Assembly: GCA_020137815.1 (NCBI GenBank)
Contig: CM035354.1
Coordinates: 3,197,342 to 3,261,341 of the forward strand
Source: Hormiphora californensis
Lineage: Eukaryota > Ctenophora > Tentaculata > Cydippida > Pleurobrachiidae
DNA: 64,000 nucleotides
Direction: 5' to 3'
Shown here: positions 43,216 to 56,300 of the stretch, one piece after another
Numbering within the stretch: position 1 is the first letter of the stretch
Layout: the number at the start of each line of letters is the position of its first letter
Program-made: the position numbers and the translations under genes
The notes under the pieces: model-generated
Databases searched by the model: none
Seen by the model: the letters and a program-made list of their open reading frames with translations, nothing else
Told to the model about the DNA's origin: nothing

Positions 43216-43770
43216 AATTTTTCTTGAGGGGCCTTGATAAATCTTCATCACCGTACAACCACCAACTGCCAAGTGTTCAAAGCAAAATTTTATCACATGC
43301 CCACAAAGCTTCACGCTGTTCACATGATCAAAATCAGCTAAGCCACTTACAGAATGTATCATGTCGCTTATCACTAAGTCTGGTTTTCCTTCCCCCCATA
43401 GATCACTCATAACAGCTGATATTTTCTGACTGTCTTCAATACTTGTATTTGGCAAAATGTATGCACCGGAAACAGGTTCAAAGTTTTGGAGGTCAATGGA
43501 TAAAACTGCTGGCTTGCCCTCAACCGGACGAAGATTCTTCGTGGCAACTTGAGTCCAGGATCCTGGAGCAGCACCTAAATCAACAACCCGAGAACAGTGC
43601 TTAAAAATCTTGAACCCGTCATTTATTTCAATCAGTTTGAAAGCTGACCGACATCGGAGGCCCTCTGCTTTAGCTGCTTTAACGTAGACATCACTTGATT
43701 GCCGTTGTTGCCAACGGTTACCTCCGGAAAAACAGCGATAGAAGGTCGCCAGGGCGGATCTTCGATTCAT
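43216..43770 (-). CDS. MRM2: MRM2 (mitochondrial 2'-O-ribose rRNA methyltransferase), 3' end damaged
   Basis: MRM2 is the RrmJ/FtsJ-family enzyme that methylates a ribose in the mitochondrial large-subunit rRNA. The single-exon frame starts at 43770 with a basic, mitochondrial-presequence-like N-terminus. YVKAAKAEGLRCRSAFKL carries the first catalytic Lys and VVDLGAAPGSWTQVA is the SAM-binding glycine motif. LSIDLQ, the acidic LVISDM block with the catalytic Asp, and the VMKIYQG block with the second Lys follow. The Glu-containing end of the usual K-D-K-E tetrad is missing: the frame stops at 43213 as it enters the homopolymer-expanded block. Weak coding-like peptide (FIDFESF, FPQEKPP) continues in shifted frames to about 43130. 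A human-length protein would need about 60 more residues, so the gene itself is probably intact in the organism. Confidence 0.88.
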
Positions 43771-44173
43771 TTCAGCGTCACAATTCCTTTTCCATTGGTT
43801 CTAAAACTATGTGTAATGAAAGGGACGAATATTCAGCTGTGGAGACTTTCTCAAGTAAACTATAATGGCTTCATTACTCATATTTCTTAGTTTAGAGATT
43901 ATGGCCGGGAGGCGGGATCCGAGAAAAACTCGGGTTTAAAAAAATTTGGCAGGTTTGAAAATTTTTGGCGTGCAGCTCAGTTTTTTTAGCGTGTGCATAG
44001 CAGCGGGCGCGATTATAATCTGGGTGTCTTGCAGCCTGTTTGGTGCGCGCTACCAAAAGAGTATACTTAGACCGACTTTTTTCAAACGGCTATAGCCATG
44101 GAACCACATGGCCGATTTGAGTAAACTAAACGGTATCAGTTAGAGAATCGATAGCCCTAACCGATAACCCCAA
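43771..44173. other. Flank upstream of MRM2
   Basis: No gene seen. The MRM2 promoter should lie at its left side. Confidence 0.4.
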
Positions 44174-44175
44174 TA

Positions 44176-44393
44176 GTGGAAGCTCTTACGGTAATTCCCA
44201 CGCCCCGTGGAAAAGTTTTTGACCGTGGGAAAGTTTTCAAAGCGTGGGAAAAGAGAGATACATACAATAACTATAAAAAATAAATTGTTTTTTCTTAGTT
44301 ATTGTATGTATCTCTCTTTTCCCACGCTTTGAAAACTTTCCCACGGTCGAAAACTTTCCCACGGGGCGTGGGAATTACCGTAAGAGCTTCCAC
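44176..44393. mobile_element. Small foldback MITE with TA flanks
   Basis: Arms of about 100 bases, beginning TA-GTGGAAGCTCTTACGG and ending CCGTAAGAGCTTCCAC-TA. They are nearly perfect complements around a short AT-rich core. Both arms contain duplicated CCCACG and GTGGGAAAGTTTTC words. No protein is encoded. The TA duplication suggests a Tc1/mariner-class origin. Confidence 0.85.
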
Positions 44394-44494
44394 TACAAAC
44401 CAAACCCTAACCAGACCCTAACGGATAGCCCTAACCCGTCGCGCGCGCCAAAACTACGAATTGTTAGCAATGAATTGGCATACGTTGCAGGCCC

Positions 44495-44800
44495 CGTTGC
44501 GGGGGTGCGCGCATGAGGGGGCTGCAGCGCATTCCAAAGCAATGAAAGGCACCCAGATTTTAACGTTTTCCCATAGCAGCTCAGTGCACCGGGCCGCGCG
44601 GCGCAATGACATGCAGCGCATGCATAAGAAAATCCGCGCGTTACATAAAATGCAGTGACGTACGGCGCGGGTTCTAAATAAAAAACGAAATAAAAGAAAA
44701 CGCCAACCAAACTTCTGGAACTTTTTTAAAGACTTTTCGGCAAGTTTTCTTGCACCCTTGGAATGCGCTGCAGCCCCCTCATGCGCGCACCCCCGCAACG
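44495..44800. repeat. CpG-rich inverted repeat with 40-base arms
   Basis: The stretch at about 44495-44535 (GCGGGGGTGCGCGCATGAGG then GGGCTGCAGCGCATTCC) recurs inverted at 44760-44800. A further inverted pair, GGCATACGTTGCAGGCC near 44477-44493 and its complement near 45307-45323, surrounds it. This indicates nested foldback insertions over about 44.47-45.33 kb. Confidence 0.8.
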
Positions 44801-45280
44801 AGGGGACTGGAGGGAATGCCGCGCGCGCGTTTGGCCTGATCCCGGCTGGGTCGAAGATAACTTTGCGGTCGAAAAAACGGCGGTGCTTATAACTTTGGCT
44901 CCTGAAGTCCGTTTGACTTGATTCTTTCACCAGTTGTTAGATCTGACGATTATCTACCTTGCTGTTTTTGAGAGAAGTTAATTGGACTTAAGAAGGCTGA
45001 GCAATAGCCGTTGAAAGATGGGTTGTTTTCAAAAAGTGACGTCACAGATTCTTGCAGGGACACCTTTTTTAAAATTTCATTCAAATTTTGATTTTACCGC
45101 ACTCGATTTTGCGGAGTTTGGTTCATATCTCCTGTTCCTGATAAGATAGAGACCTGAAACCGGTTGCATTTGAAAGCTGTTATCTTCCTCTTTCCAACGC
45201 TACCAAAACGATTTCTGTACCTTATCTGGAACCGGAGATATGATTGATTATGTATTCCCCCCTAGCGCGGTATTCCCTCC

Positions 45281-45310
45281 AGGCCCCTTATATTATATTA
45301 TAAGGGGCCT
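45281..45310. repeat. 30-base palindrome
   Basis: AGGCCCCTTATA and its complement TATAAGGGGCCT flank a TTATAT centre; it is perfect or nearly so. It lies at the right end of the nested inverted repeats above. Confidence 0.8.
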
Positions 45311-45766
45311 GCAACGTATGCCAACTTGCACCCAAAACACCGGTGCAAATGACCGCCTAAGAGTTAAGAGGACAGGAGGTTATTCACAAAAGACGTCCGC
45401 ATGAATTGTTATTTTTTAGCCCTTTTCCTGAGCAGTCTGCTGGTGCCTGACCCTTCCCATTGTCACACTTTTTTCAAGAAAAATGAATATAAATTTTATG
45501 GGCCATGGGTGTCTCATCAATCACGCTCTCCTGTTCACCTCTTACTCTGCCAAATTATTGGAAATATCACGGGGGAGCTGATAGGGATGCAACAGTCCAC
45601 TTTTAAAGCAAAATTGATCCCTTAAATCTAAAAAAGCAGACTATCCGATCATGTCAGAGACCCCTCTCTCTTCGTCCTAGACTGTCCGATTTTGAGAAAG
45701 CCCCTTCTACTTCTCCCCTTTCCTGCGACTTCTTTTGTGAATGGCCCCTAAAAACAAGTTTGGCAA

Positions 45767-45838
45767 CCGTAAAATCCCGGTCCCTACGCCGTAGGGACCG
45801 GGATTTTACGGGAGTAGGCCGTAGGGCCTACGGCCTAC
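45767..45838. repeat. Two adjacent perfect hairpins
   Basis: First hairpin: CCGTAAAATCCCGGTCCCTA and its exact complement are separated by a short loop at 45767-45811. The second, 45814-45838, is GTAGGCCGTAGG with complementary CCTACGGCCTAC. Both share the CGTAGG word, which suggests one structured unit. Confidence 0.85.
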
Positions 45839-46021
45839 GCCCTTGCAATTCTTTGTTTTCTTCAAACCCGACAGTGTCAAATTATTGTAAACAGATTTAA
45901 TAATAATAATCAAACCCGAATCTTGTAATCTTTGAATCAGACACCCACTTGATTGTTGGTATCTGTGTTCTTTGACCTTTTTACTGATAAACGTAACAAA
46001 ATTCTTTCAGGACTGTTAACC

Positions 46022-46304
46022 ATGGCCCAAGGAATGAAAAAAGATTGCAAAGGCACAAAGCCAGAAACGGAAAAGACCAACGGGCAAAACGAAGAAAGGA
46101 GCAAAGGCCTGTCCGCCTAAGGCAAACGCCAGACTCCAACACCTTCTAGTGAAGAAGCAGATATCTAAAGGAATTAATTCCAATATCGAGGAATCTCTGA
46201 CAAAAGCCATGGCGAATGACACTCACAATTTTACTATCGTTAAAAACGCTCTGACGAAAGAGTCTACGAAGAAGAAGAAACCTCAAAATGTCCAGAAGAA
46301 GTGA
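46022..46304 (+). CDS. C19orf53: C19orf53/LYDG10-like small basic protein (UPF0390), frameshifted
   Basis: The ATG at 46022 opens MAQGMKK, the conserved start of this small Lys-rich family of uncharacterised nuclear/nucleolar-type proteins. As written the frame then stops at TAA 46118. The adjacent frame encodes the rest of a family-like protein to TGA 46302-46304. It has basic KRKRPTGKTKKGAKACPPKA, then a helical stretch LQHLLVKKQISKGIN with EESLTKAMA, and a Lys-rich tail. The two frames meet at the A6 run 46037-46042; one A fewer would join them. Total length would be about 94 residues, close to the usual 90 to 100. An acceptor-like TTCTTTCAG precedes the leader. The shift is probably a homopolymer error, as at 1192-1198, but a real null allele is possible. 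Confidence 0.7.
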
Positions 46305-46430
46305 ACAGTGTTACAGTTAATTTATTGTCCAGCTTTTACTCTATTTAAATCAAACCCGTTTATTACTTAACAACACGTGTAAATTAATGTCCACAAATTT
46401 GTTTTTAATCTCCTCCCAATCTTTCTTTAG

Positions 46431-46678
46431 GAATGAAGCCGGCCCGTCCTCCTAATACTCAAGGCTTACAACCAGAAGCCCTCTACCAGGTTTACTTGGA
46501 CAAATTTGTGGCACAAATTGCTAAATCCAACGGATGGCAATCCATTTCTCCGGATGCTCTCTCTACAATGACAGAGCTCCTACAAGATTTCATCCGTAAA
46601 ATTGGACGTTGTGCTGTCAACCCTCTGACATGCGGTCGACTCACCCTCTTTTCTAGAAAATTAATGGGGAATAAATGA
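46431..46678 (+). CDS. Bromodomain-associated (BTP) histone-fold fragment, TAF3/TAF8/SUPT7L-like
   Basis: An acceptor TTTCTTTAG at 46422-46430 opens an exon. Its frame (ATG 46433) reads YQVYLDKFVAQIAKSNGW, SISPDALSTMTELLQDFI and RKIGR. The spacing of the buried hydrophobic residues and the GW, AL and GR positions match the BTP histone-fold of TAF3, TAF8 and SPT7-type subunits, which pair with TAF10 in TFIID or SAGA. The usual continuation (YAE.AGRT.P) is only vaguely present as LTCGRLTLF, and the frame ends TGA 46676-46678. The gene is therefore truncated, spliced onward from a donor I could not see, or disrupted. The exact subunit cannot be decided. Confidence 0.55.
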
Positions 46679-49600
46679 GTTGGGGTCAACCCTGCTGGGT
46701 ACCTCGATCCGACTCAAAACTTCCTTGCGAGGTAGGGGGGGCGCGAGACGAGAACAGAGGAGGGGAGGCAGGTATTAGGCTAGGAGGGGTCAGGAGGACA
46801 GCAGCGGGAGAGGTGCGGAGGGAAGATTGGAGGGCGCCGGGAAGTTGCGTACTAGATGGAGGGAAAGGAGAAGGTGGAAGCGACATCTTATCACACGCTC
46901 GAGCGAGAGAGAGAGAGGAGGGTTTTCGCGGCTGAGGGTAGAGGAGAGGAGAGGAGACCGATCTGTATCTGTGCTGAGTTGGAATGAGAGGGAAGAAGGT
47001 CGGGCGGGCGACTGGGGAGGAAGTGGAAAGGATAGGGGGAAGCTGCTACTGATACAAATCGTGCCCAGTCCTCCATGACACTCCTGCATGTACGTCATGT
47101 GTGTCTTTCCATATTTTATCTCTCCCAGCTCCCCACCCTCGCTTTCTTGTTCTAAAATATGTACCCAGCAATATTCAGGTCTGGACGACATCGTTTCTCG
47201 AGTTATACAGTTTAGCTGTCATAGCTCTCGAGAGGTCGCTCTTTGCTACTACGTCGATGAATCACATTCTCTCTCGTATGAATTTTGCCTTCAGCTCCTA
47301 CTCAACCTACTTAATCATTCCGTGTGATTGCTGCGTGTTGCTGAAATTATACTAATCATCAGGACCAGCTCACAATGGGGGATGTGTATGTGTGGTTTGA
47401 GCCTGTAATTTACTCATTGTCCAACAATGAGCTCGTATTCCCTGGCAGATGCCTTTAGATCTACCTTTGTCACTTTGTGTGTTGTGTTTTCCTTTAGATT
47501 GACTTTTTTATTGTTTTCAAGATTATTTCGATTAAAACCGAGATTTGTGAAATCCCCCTCATGGAATACACTTTCAATTCCAGGAATTAATAATTCCTGA
47601 CAAATCTAAAATAGAGAGGGAGAAAGAAAGAGTGTATTGCAGTTTATTATATGTGACATAAATTATTATGAGAGAGAAACATTTAAACTACAATGTTTAT
47701 ATAGCGTATAGCCCCTGTTATTATTTATACAGCTGCCCGTGGTTACACGTGCTATTAATTATACAACACCACAACCTATCTATTTATCTACAACGAAATA
47801 ATACAGCTGTATTGAGGACACCTATCTATTTATCCCGATTTATCTAGATTTATCTCCACCTGCGTCCTGCTTTCTTGCCATACAATATCCCTCCTCTTGA
47901 AAATCCCGTCTCTCTCCACCTGTTTTCTTTATGGTTAACATTATAGATATTGTGGCTTCTCCTGCAACTGCAGGCAACAGGATTCTGTGGTCTGCAACAA
48001 CTATAGAAAGTAGGAGAAACTATTTTAACTACACTTTTGACACCCAATTTGTATTTGATTTGTATCTCATGCTCTAGTAATGTACATTCATGTGTTTCAG
48101 TATTTTTGTGAGCAGTTTGTTGAGCTGTAATATCGAGGGGGGCGTTAACAGGACACCTGGGGCTCTTTTCTGAACAGGTTTATGAAGATTCTTAGGAACT
48201 TTTTGGCGTTAACAGAACACCGGTACCCTTACACTGGACTTATAATCCAGCGCTAACAGACTGTATCTCGCTCACTCCCGTCCCCCTTGCAGCTGTAAAC
48301 GCAGCTGAAATCAATGAGAGTAATGTGAGGATCTGTGTGATACTAGGGTCTTTCAGTGCTATATATATTGTGTTCCATGTATCTTCCAATTCATTTCATC
48401 TGGGCACGATGCCCCCTTCCTCTCCTTACCTGTACAGTCGTCAGTCACTATAGGGGATACACTATGTTTTAATCAGTTTCGTCTCTGCCCCTAAAGTGGG
48501 GTTTTTTTGAAGTTGTCCCAAACTCATGCGTGTGTGATATTTATAGTTTTCCCCGTGCACCACATGTTAACATGTGATAGGCGCACAAACAAACGATCGC
48601 TGGAGAAGAGGGGGGTGACAACTTCAAAAAAATCCGACTGTACTTAGACACACCATTAAGTAAGAACAAGTAATAAATGGGGATAAATGGTATTCAACTG
48701 AGAAAATACACACAGCTGTGTTATACTGGGCCTGGGTCTGTAGTGCTGAACAAATTTGCATTGCTCCTTGCTGATTGCTAATTCCTCTGAAACTCACTCA
48801 CTCCCTCCAAGGCTCCAAGGTAGCCTTCACTTACTGTCTAAGTTTAGCCTTCCCTCCCCTAGTCTGAATACCCTAAACAGCTCAGGTCATTGTATCTCTC
48901 TAAGGGATTAGACCCTGTTTCCTTAGGATGCCGCATTTTAATTGATTCATTTATACTTGCTTAAATACTGTTTTCTTTCTATCTCTAGAGATCTTTCTCT
49001 TTCACTCTCTCCAGGCTTTTTGCGTTTATTGCAAAGTTTTCACCTGTTATATTCGATAGGGGTACAGCTTGGATCACAATTTGCCAGTGCAGGGGGTATC
49101 CATTTTCTAGTCTCTCACCAACTTTCTCTACAAATCTATCTCTCTACTTTATTTCCCTATCCTCTCTTTCTATCACGGCCAAGTCAAGCGTCTCTTTATA
49201 TTTTATATCAACATGTGCATCAATCTTTTCTGCTCGAATTAATTAATCCCTCTCACCTTTCTCTGCAACTAAATTGAAATAGCAACTTGGCCATCTTACT
49301 ACAATATATAGTGAGAGAGAGACTGGATCAGTTAAGATACCAGACACCGTACAATTGATCCTAAAAAGCAACTGGACACATCTAACGAAACATGATTATA
49401 TACATGATACATCGTGGCTGTCTTGTTTTGTTGAATATTAAGTAACAACTAACAATACACCCCATCACTTGAGTGACGCACATTTTGCCTATCGTTCCGT
49501 CTCTCACTATTTACTACGAACTGCATTACTTCCTGCAGAACTGCAGATGTACATGTAATAACGTTATGCACCCAAGCTCTTTCACTATCTTTTTCTCTAT

Positions 49601-49963
49601 TCGTCTCTCTCCTTCTCTCACTCCCTCTTTCTCCCTCTATCTCTCTCTCTGGGATCATTTTTTCGAGTTTCTCAGCTCCTATTTCTACCTACGCATACTT
49701 CAAAATTTAGAACACATAAAAAGACTTTACTTATAAAATTATCTCCTCATCTCATGATTTAATAGTCATCCAAAGCATACTTAAATTTAGGAGTGAAGCC
49801 TAGGTATGCAGTATATGCAGTATAGTTGGCTCCAACACGTCATGTACAAGATAGCAACACGATAGGAACTGGGATTGGGATACAGATAACGAATATGAAG
49901 TAGTACAGGGTTAGTAAGAGGGAGAGAGGGAAAGGGGAAAGAGGGAGAGCGACAGAGAGATAG

Positions 49964-49968
<5 letters not shown>

Positions 49969-50057
<89 letters not shown>

Positions 50058-50150
50058 CGACAGAGAGAGGGAGATAGAGAGAGATGGAGAGATAGAGCCC
50101 GGAGAGAGAGGGAGGGAGAGAGAAAGAAAGGGAGGGAGACAGAGAGGGAG
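49969..50150. repeat. (GA)n microsatellite
   Basis: About 80 bases of pure GA followed by an interrupted GA-rich tail. Confidence 0.95.
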
Positions 50151-50637
50151 TCAGATAGAGACTATACTCGAGAAATTGACCGCAAAGATAGATACAAGTT
50201 ACGTGTGTATTGTAGACCACTGCTGCACTTCTACCAAACACAATATTATACTACTTAGTACTCATCTATAACAGTGTTATATCATTAATTTTTGATCCTT
50301 CGTCTGTGATTTTGCTGCTTTATATAATTAGTGATCATCAGAAGTAACCTCTGCTAAGAATTATAGGTGATTTCTGTGGTGTGATATATTGTAGCATGCA
50401 GCGCATCATTGACGATAATTGACATTTGGACCGGAGGAGAGACGATTTATAGTAATTAGAGCCCCCTGTCGGGACACATGGGTCAGGGTGCAAGGAATCT
50501 ATCCAATAGATTTGAGAGAGGGAGAAGAGATCTATTCGTGTTATGTCGGTCAGACTGGTATTATTAGTGTCAGTGGCTGTCCGATTAATTATTCATAGAG
50601 TTGCAATTATCCACTGTAAGTGAGAGCGGGATAGAGT

Positions 50638-50639
<2 letters not shown>

Positions 50640-50734
<95 letters not shown>

Positions 50735-50741
50735 AGAAAGA
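50640..50741. repeat. (GA)n microsatellite
   Basis: About 75 bases of pure GA with a short interrupted tail. Confidence 0.95.
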
Positions 50742-51079
50742 GGGCTGATGGAGGCCATGGCATGTACTTATTTCCCGGTACTGTTTCTGAAGACACCTCG
50801 GCCCGAGCTCTCATTTATAGTTTCTAATTGGTGATATCACCACGAACATACTATTTTCTCCCTTTTTCTCTCTCTTTCCCTTTCCATCTATCAGAGTCCA
50901 AACTGCCCGTGTGTTATGTCCTACATACGTAAATAGCCTCACATCAGCAATCTACATCTTTACCCCTTTCCCTCGATCGTTCCATTTCCATGAAAATATA
51001 CAGAGAACCGCTTGCCGACACTGTTTTCTCATCTGTGTGGAACAGGTGGACCGTGTAGGCTCCCGAATGCAGATCTAAG

Positions 51080-51197
<118 letters not shown>

Positions 51198-51586
51198 AAT
51201 CTTCTTCTCCCTAGATAATATGCTGTTAGCCGGTCATGTGTGGGTGCAGAATTTGCTGATGTTTCTTTTGTGTGTGGGTAACTATTAGGAGTCGGATCCT
51301 AGAGAGTTGTTTGTGTCCCAGACTTATAACTGTGTCCCTTTTATATATTGCATCTCTCCCTTCTAGAGCATCCAGTTCCTCCTCTCCCGGCTGTACTTTA
51401 AAACTGTATTTAATGTTTAGATGCCATCTTGAACAATTGTTTAAAATAGTTTTTGGTGGTTGTGTTTTGAGAATTTTTATCCGGCAGTTTCTCATTACAA
51501 TAAGTTCATTGCATGTTCTGAAACATAATGCAGTATAATGATCATTATTTTGTTACCCGGCAGGCGGCACATCTCTTAATGTCACC

Positions 51587-53300
51587 ATGTCTTCTCGGAC
51601 AATGGTCATCCTAAATGAGGTAAGAAACAATTTGCCCAGTTCTACACCAGTAATTAATAATGATTACTAATGATTGATAATGATTACTGCAGTCAGACCC
51701 CGATTGACTGGGCAAAATGGCTTTCCCCGACCATCCCGGTAAATCGGGGTCTGACTGTTGTGCGTATTTTATAATTTGTGATTTTACTAATTTTAGATTC
51801 TTATGATTAACATATTTTGTTTTTACTAAAGATTAAAAAGAATGTACGTATCCATAGCACCGTAATGGTCAGCTAGATTGACAGTATAGTCCAGTTGAAA
51901 CATAGAGTCCGAATTTCTCGTCATTATATGGATCAGTCTTAGGCCCCCTTTGCCACATTATCATTTGTACAAACTAGGACACCTATGATTATAGTTGGCT
52001 TTATCCCGCCATTTGACGGCCCTAATTTAGGCCATAAACAGATCTCTACGCTACTTACACAATTACATATTCTAAGATTTTAGGCCATTATGTACGCATA
52101 TATTTTTGCTAATGAAGTCTGGCCAATGCAATGGTTTATTTAGGCAGCTGCAGACCACCAATGTTTTAAATCTACCATATTATGATATCATCGTGTGTGG
52201 GATTTAAAGTAGAGTAGTAAAATATTACCCCCTACTGTTGTACTAAATATTATTTAATGGTATTTTGTTTTGAGCGGTTGATCCTTGGCCGCGTCTAGAC
52301 GAGTGGTAGGTAGCTGCTTATATAGTAGGCTACTGCATGGTAGATTAGCTACCACTGCACTCGGCTGGATCTTAGGGAGCAGTTGGAGATTGTGTTTTGA
52401 TTGTACTAACTATTGTTTTGCATTGTTTCTTGTCCTCCGGGAAGTTGTTCATGGCCGCTTCCAGGTTCGGAAGTAAAATGTAAAAGACAAAGGAAATGCC
52501 TATTTAAAAGCATGGGTACTGGTGTGCCGACAGAATATATGTAACTGAAGAAACTGTTACTGAGTAAAATGTAGAAGAAGAGGAGAGATAGTCGAAAAGA
52601 TACAACAGAAAGTTAATGCATTTGTCACTGTGGCCATAAAACAATCACATCTATTGTTTTGCACGAGCTCACTTACCTTCTCTCCCTCACCCCTTTATTT
52701 CCTTACATCATGCCGCGTGTTCCACAATTGTTTCGGTCATTCTGAAATTAGTCGCCAAGCCGTCTGTTATCGGTCTTTTTCTCCGTACGACATATATTTA
52801 GAACGGGATATAAAATCCGACAAGCTGTGCTTACAAGTAGTGAATTGAAGAGACTGCGTTGTGTGAGAGAGAGAGAGTGAGAAAGAGAGATAGTGAGAGA
52901 AAGAGAGAGGGAGAGATGTTAAAAAGAAGGTAACGAAGAGAATTATGCACACAATTAACTCGAGACCTTGCACACAGTCAACAACATGAGAGTGAGCTAG
53001 AGAGATAAAGAGAGAGACAGATATAAAGAGAGAGGGAGAGAGATTGCTTGTGTGAGCTGTATGGATGGCTATCACGCACTGACCTAGCTCATTTTTCAGA
53101 ATGCATCTTTCTTTCCACTTTTTTTTTCTTTAATCCGTGCGTTTCGTTTGATCTTTAATAGCTCATCACCAGTCACCACAAAGATTCACCTTTTATTATA
53201 ATATCAACGTGGTCGTGCATAAACATAGTAATTATGTAGTCCTTTATCCTATAATACTCTCCAACCCTTTCTCTCGACTATATTCGTCTATAGTTTTGCC

Positions 53301-53362
<62 letters not shown>

Positions 53363-56300
53363 TTTCTTTCTCTCTCACCATCTTTCTTTCTCTCACTAAT
53401 TTTCCCATCCTCTCTCTATCCTACCCGCTCTCTCTCTCTCTCGATATTTATATTTACCACACGTTCATTTCGCATCAGTCCGCTCCTCCTTTCTATTCCT
53501 ATTATATCCCACAGAACGCTCCTCCCCTTCTCACTCATCCCTTATTATTCTTGCTAATCCTCTCTCTCTTCTCGCTTATACTCTCTCGCTCTCTCGCTTA
53601 TACTATTGCATCGAGTTCAGAGTGTTTATCGCCACCGCATTTCCATGATGCGTGGTGGTGTGTACATGATGTTGTAACAGGTGGTGGATTTCTATCAGAG
53701 TTACTGGGAGTATGCTAACGAGAGATTATAGAGAGAGAGAGAGAGGGAGAGAGAGTGAGAGAGAGAGAGCGAGAGAGAGAGAGAGAGAGCGAGAGATAGA
53801 AACAGATAGTGAGATAGTGAGTGCAAGATTGATAAACTCTAGTAGAAGAAAGAGAGAGGACAGAGAAAGCGAAAGGAAGAATGAGAGAGTGGCACCTAGC
53901 CGAAACAAAGGACCAAGTAAACAGAGAACGCTCCAGCTCGGCTTCTATTGCAGTCTTTATATTTGTGTTGCCGTGTTGAATTGTCTTAGTAATGAAAGCT
54001 GCAAGTTTAATATATATGAGCATTGAGCAGCTCACTCCTTTTCGGTACATTGTAGAGACTAAGAAGGGATGTTGAAATAATATAGATTTAGATAAAAATA
54101 GCTCTATGCCGTTGAGTAGTTGAGCAGTATCGGTTTACAGTGTTAAAAGTTGCGAAGACCATCTGTTTCCACACTTCTTCAGTCCATAACCGCAACCTGT
54201 ATTCTTGTTGTTGTATTACTGCAACACACTCACAATATAGTAGTGTTTGTTACATGCATCTTGATCTTACTCTGTCAGTCCTCCATTCGGTAGGAAAGAG
54301 TTGTTGTTTTTATTTTCCAAGCTACACTCATTTTATCTCAATATATCTGTTGCTTAGCTACCCCTATAACATATGGACCAGCTTTATTCCCCCTCGGGAT
54401 ATCAAGTATGTTTCAAATCAAACCCTTCATACCTATGTAATTACTGTAGTACATTAGTTACTTAATTACTGTAGTACATTAGTTAAGGCATCGAAACTTT
54501 GGTAAAATTCCGTCTTGTGATGTGAGGTAGTTTAACTGTGATTATACCCTGCTTTTAACAAAATTTAATACCAGCATTCCTTGAAGTTCGAGCGAAAGAA
54601 CCAGTCAGATCATGTCAAGTGGTATAGTTACGGGTAGAGTGCTTTGTAGACAGTATAGCTGGTATAGCTGCACTAGTAGTGTATCACTACACCCAGATCT
54701 GCAGACAGAGTTCAATTTTATATATTTGCACGGTCTGTTGACCATATAAGGAATTCTTACGTAAAACTGCAGTATACTATTCTTACTATCTCATCTCTAC
54801 CCCCTAATATGGGAGAGCGTCATAGTCTGCATCTCAACTTGAGATTTCTTGAGATTCTTAAGAAACCTTTTAAGATTTGTGACACGTCCCGGTGCACTCT
54901 TGAGTGTCGGGTGGCAACTAGCCGGTTATTGGGTGATTATGGGGCAGCACTACGATCACGGCATCAGATCTACCGTAGAACAATTTTGTCTGAATACAGT
55001 TTTACAACTACATACCCATGTTTCAGAACAAAAAATTTAATTCCAGGATTTATCTCTTTAGTAACACACCTCCTTCCCCCCAGGTGATACCAGCGTGGCG
55101 AGCGGATGGCTTCAAATCCAAGTTTGAGAATGACGAGATAAAGCTCCTCTACAGTCAATACTTTTTCAAGCAGAAACTAGACATGGTCGTCAAGTTTATC
55201 ATTGTCCTGGGCCTCAACGCTCTCCTCTTCTTTATCTTCTACTTTGCACACTCTAAAAAGTTCCTCGAGCTGCTCATCTTGGTCATCGTAGTATTTTTCA
55301 TATGTATAGTTATGTTTATTGAACTTATAAACACTCGGAGTTACTCAACCAAACACTTGACACTAATGTCCATTGCCATTTGGACGGTTCAATGTATCAT
55401 GTTATATGCCCTGATATTCTTCATCCCCGCCGACCAACGAACTCCAAGTGACCACGTGGCATTGGTTGTCTTTATAACATTTGTCACCTATACCATGCTC
55501 CCTCTTTCCCTGATTTACACGGTGGCCCTGGGGCTCCTCCTTGCTCTCTCCCACGCGCTTGTCACGGGACTGTGTGCAAAGCAGGACACTGAGCACTTCA
55601 GTAGACAATTGATAGCCAATATACTGGTGTACATTTGTAGTAATCTGTGTGGCTTGTACCACCATCATTTGAGTGAGATAGCACATCGCCGGACCTTTCT
55701 TGAGACGAGGGGGTATGTTAAGAACCAGCTGGAGCTTAGCCAACAGAAGGATCAACAGGTTAGTTCCATGTTTTTGTTTTCTGTGTGTGGGTAGATTAGA
55801 AGTGTCTTAGAGTATCTTGACACTCTGAGAAACTGATCTGTTCACAATTTGTTTGTATGAGAGTATGTCTCGTGACCATATATTACCATAGTTTTACAGA
55901 ATGACAAGTTACTAGAGAGAGCCTTGTGTTGTACAGACAAATATAACAGACTCGCTCCACGTCTTAGAATGTACAGACAAATAGACATTGGACCACAATA
56001 TTAGTAGGCGATAATATAATATTGATATATCATGGACAGAGGGAGTGGACAGAGGGAGTGGCGGACAAATTGTGAACAGATTGAACAGATTTTCGAAATG
56101 TTGCATTTTAGAGTCCACACCGTACACTGCTGTGAGAAAGATATTGAATGAATCGATAAGAGAGAATGGAAGGATCGAGAAACTAAAATAAGCGACGGCT
56201 CTATTAATAGATCGCATACGACTTTCATTATAATATTCACAGTCATGATAAAGACCTTCTGGGGTAGTATAATATGATATTTCCCTTTATGTATCTCCAA

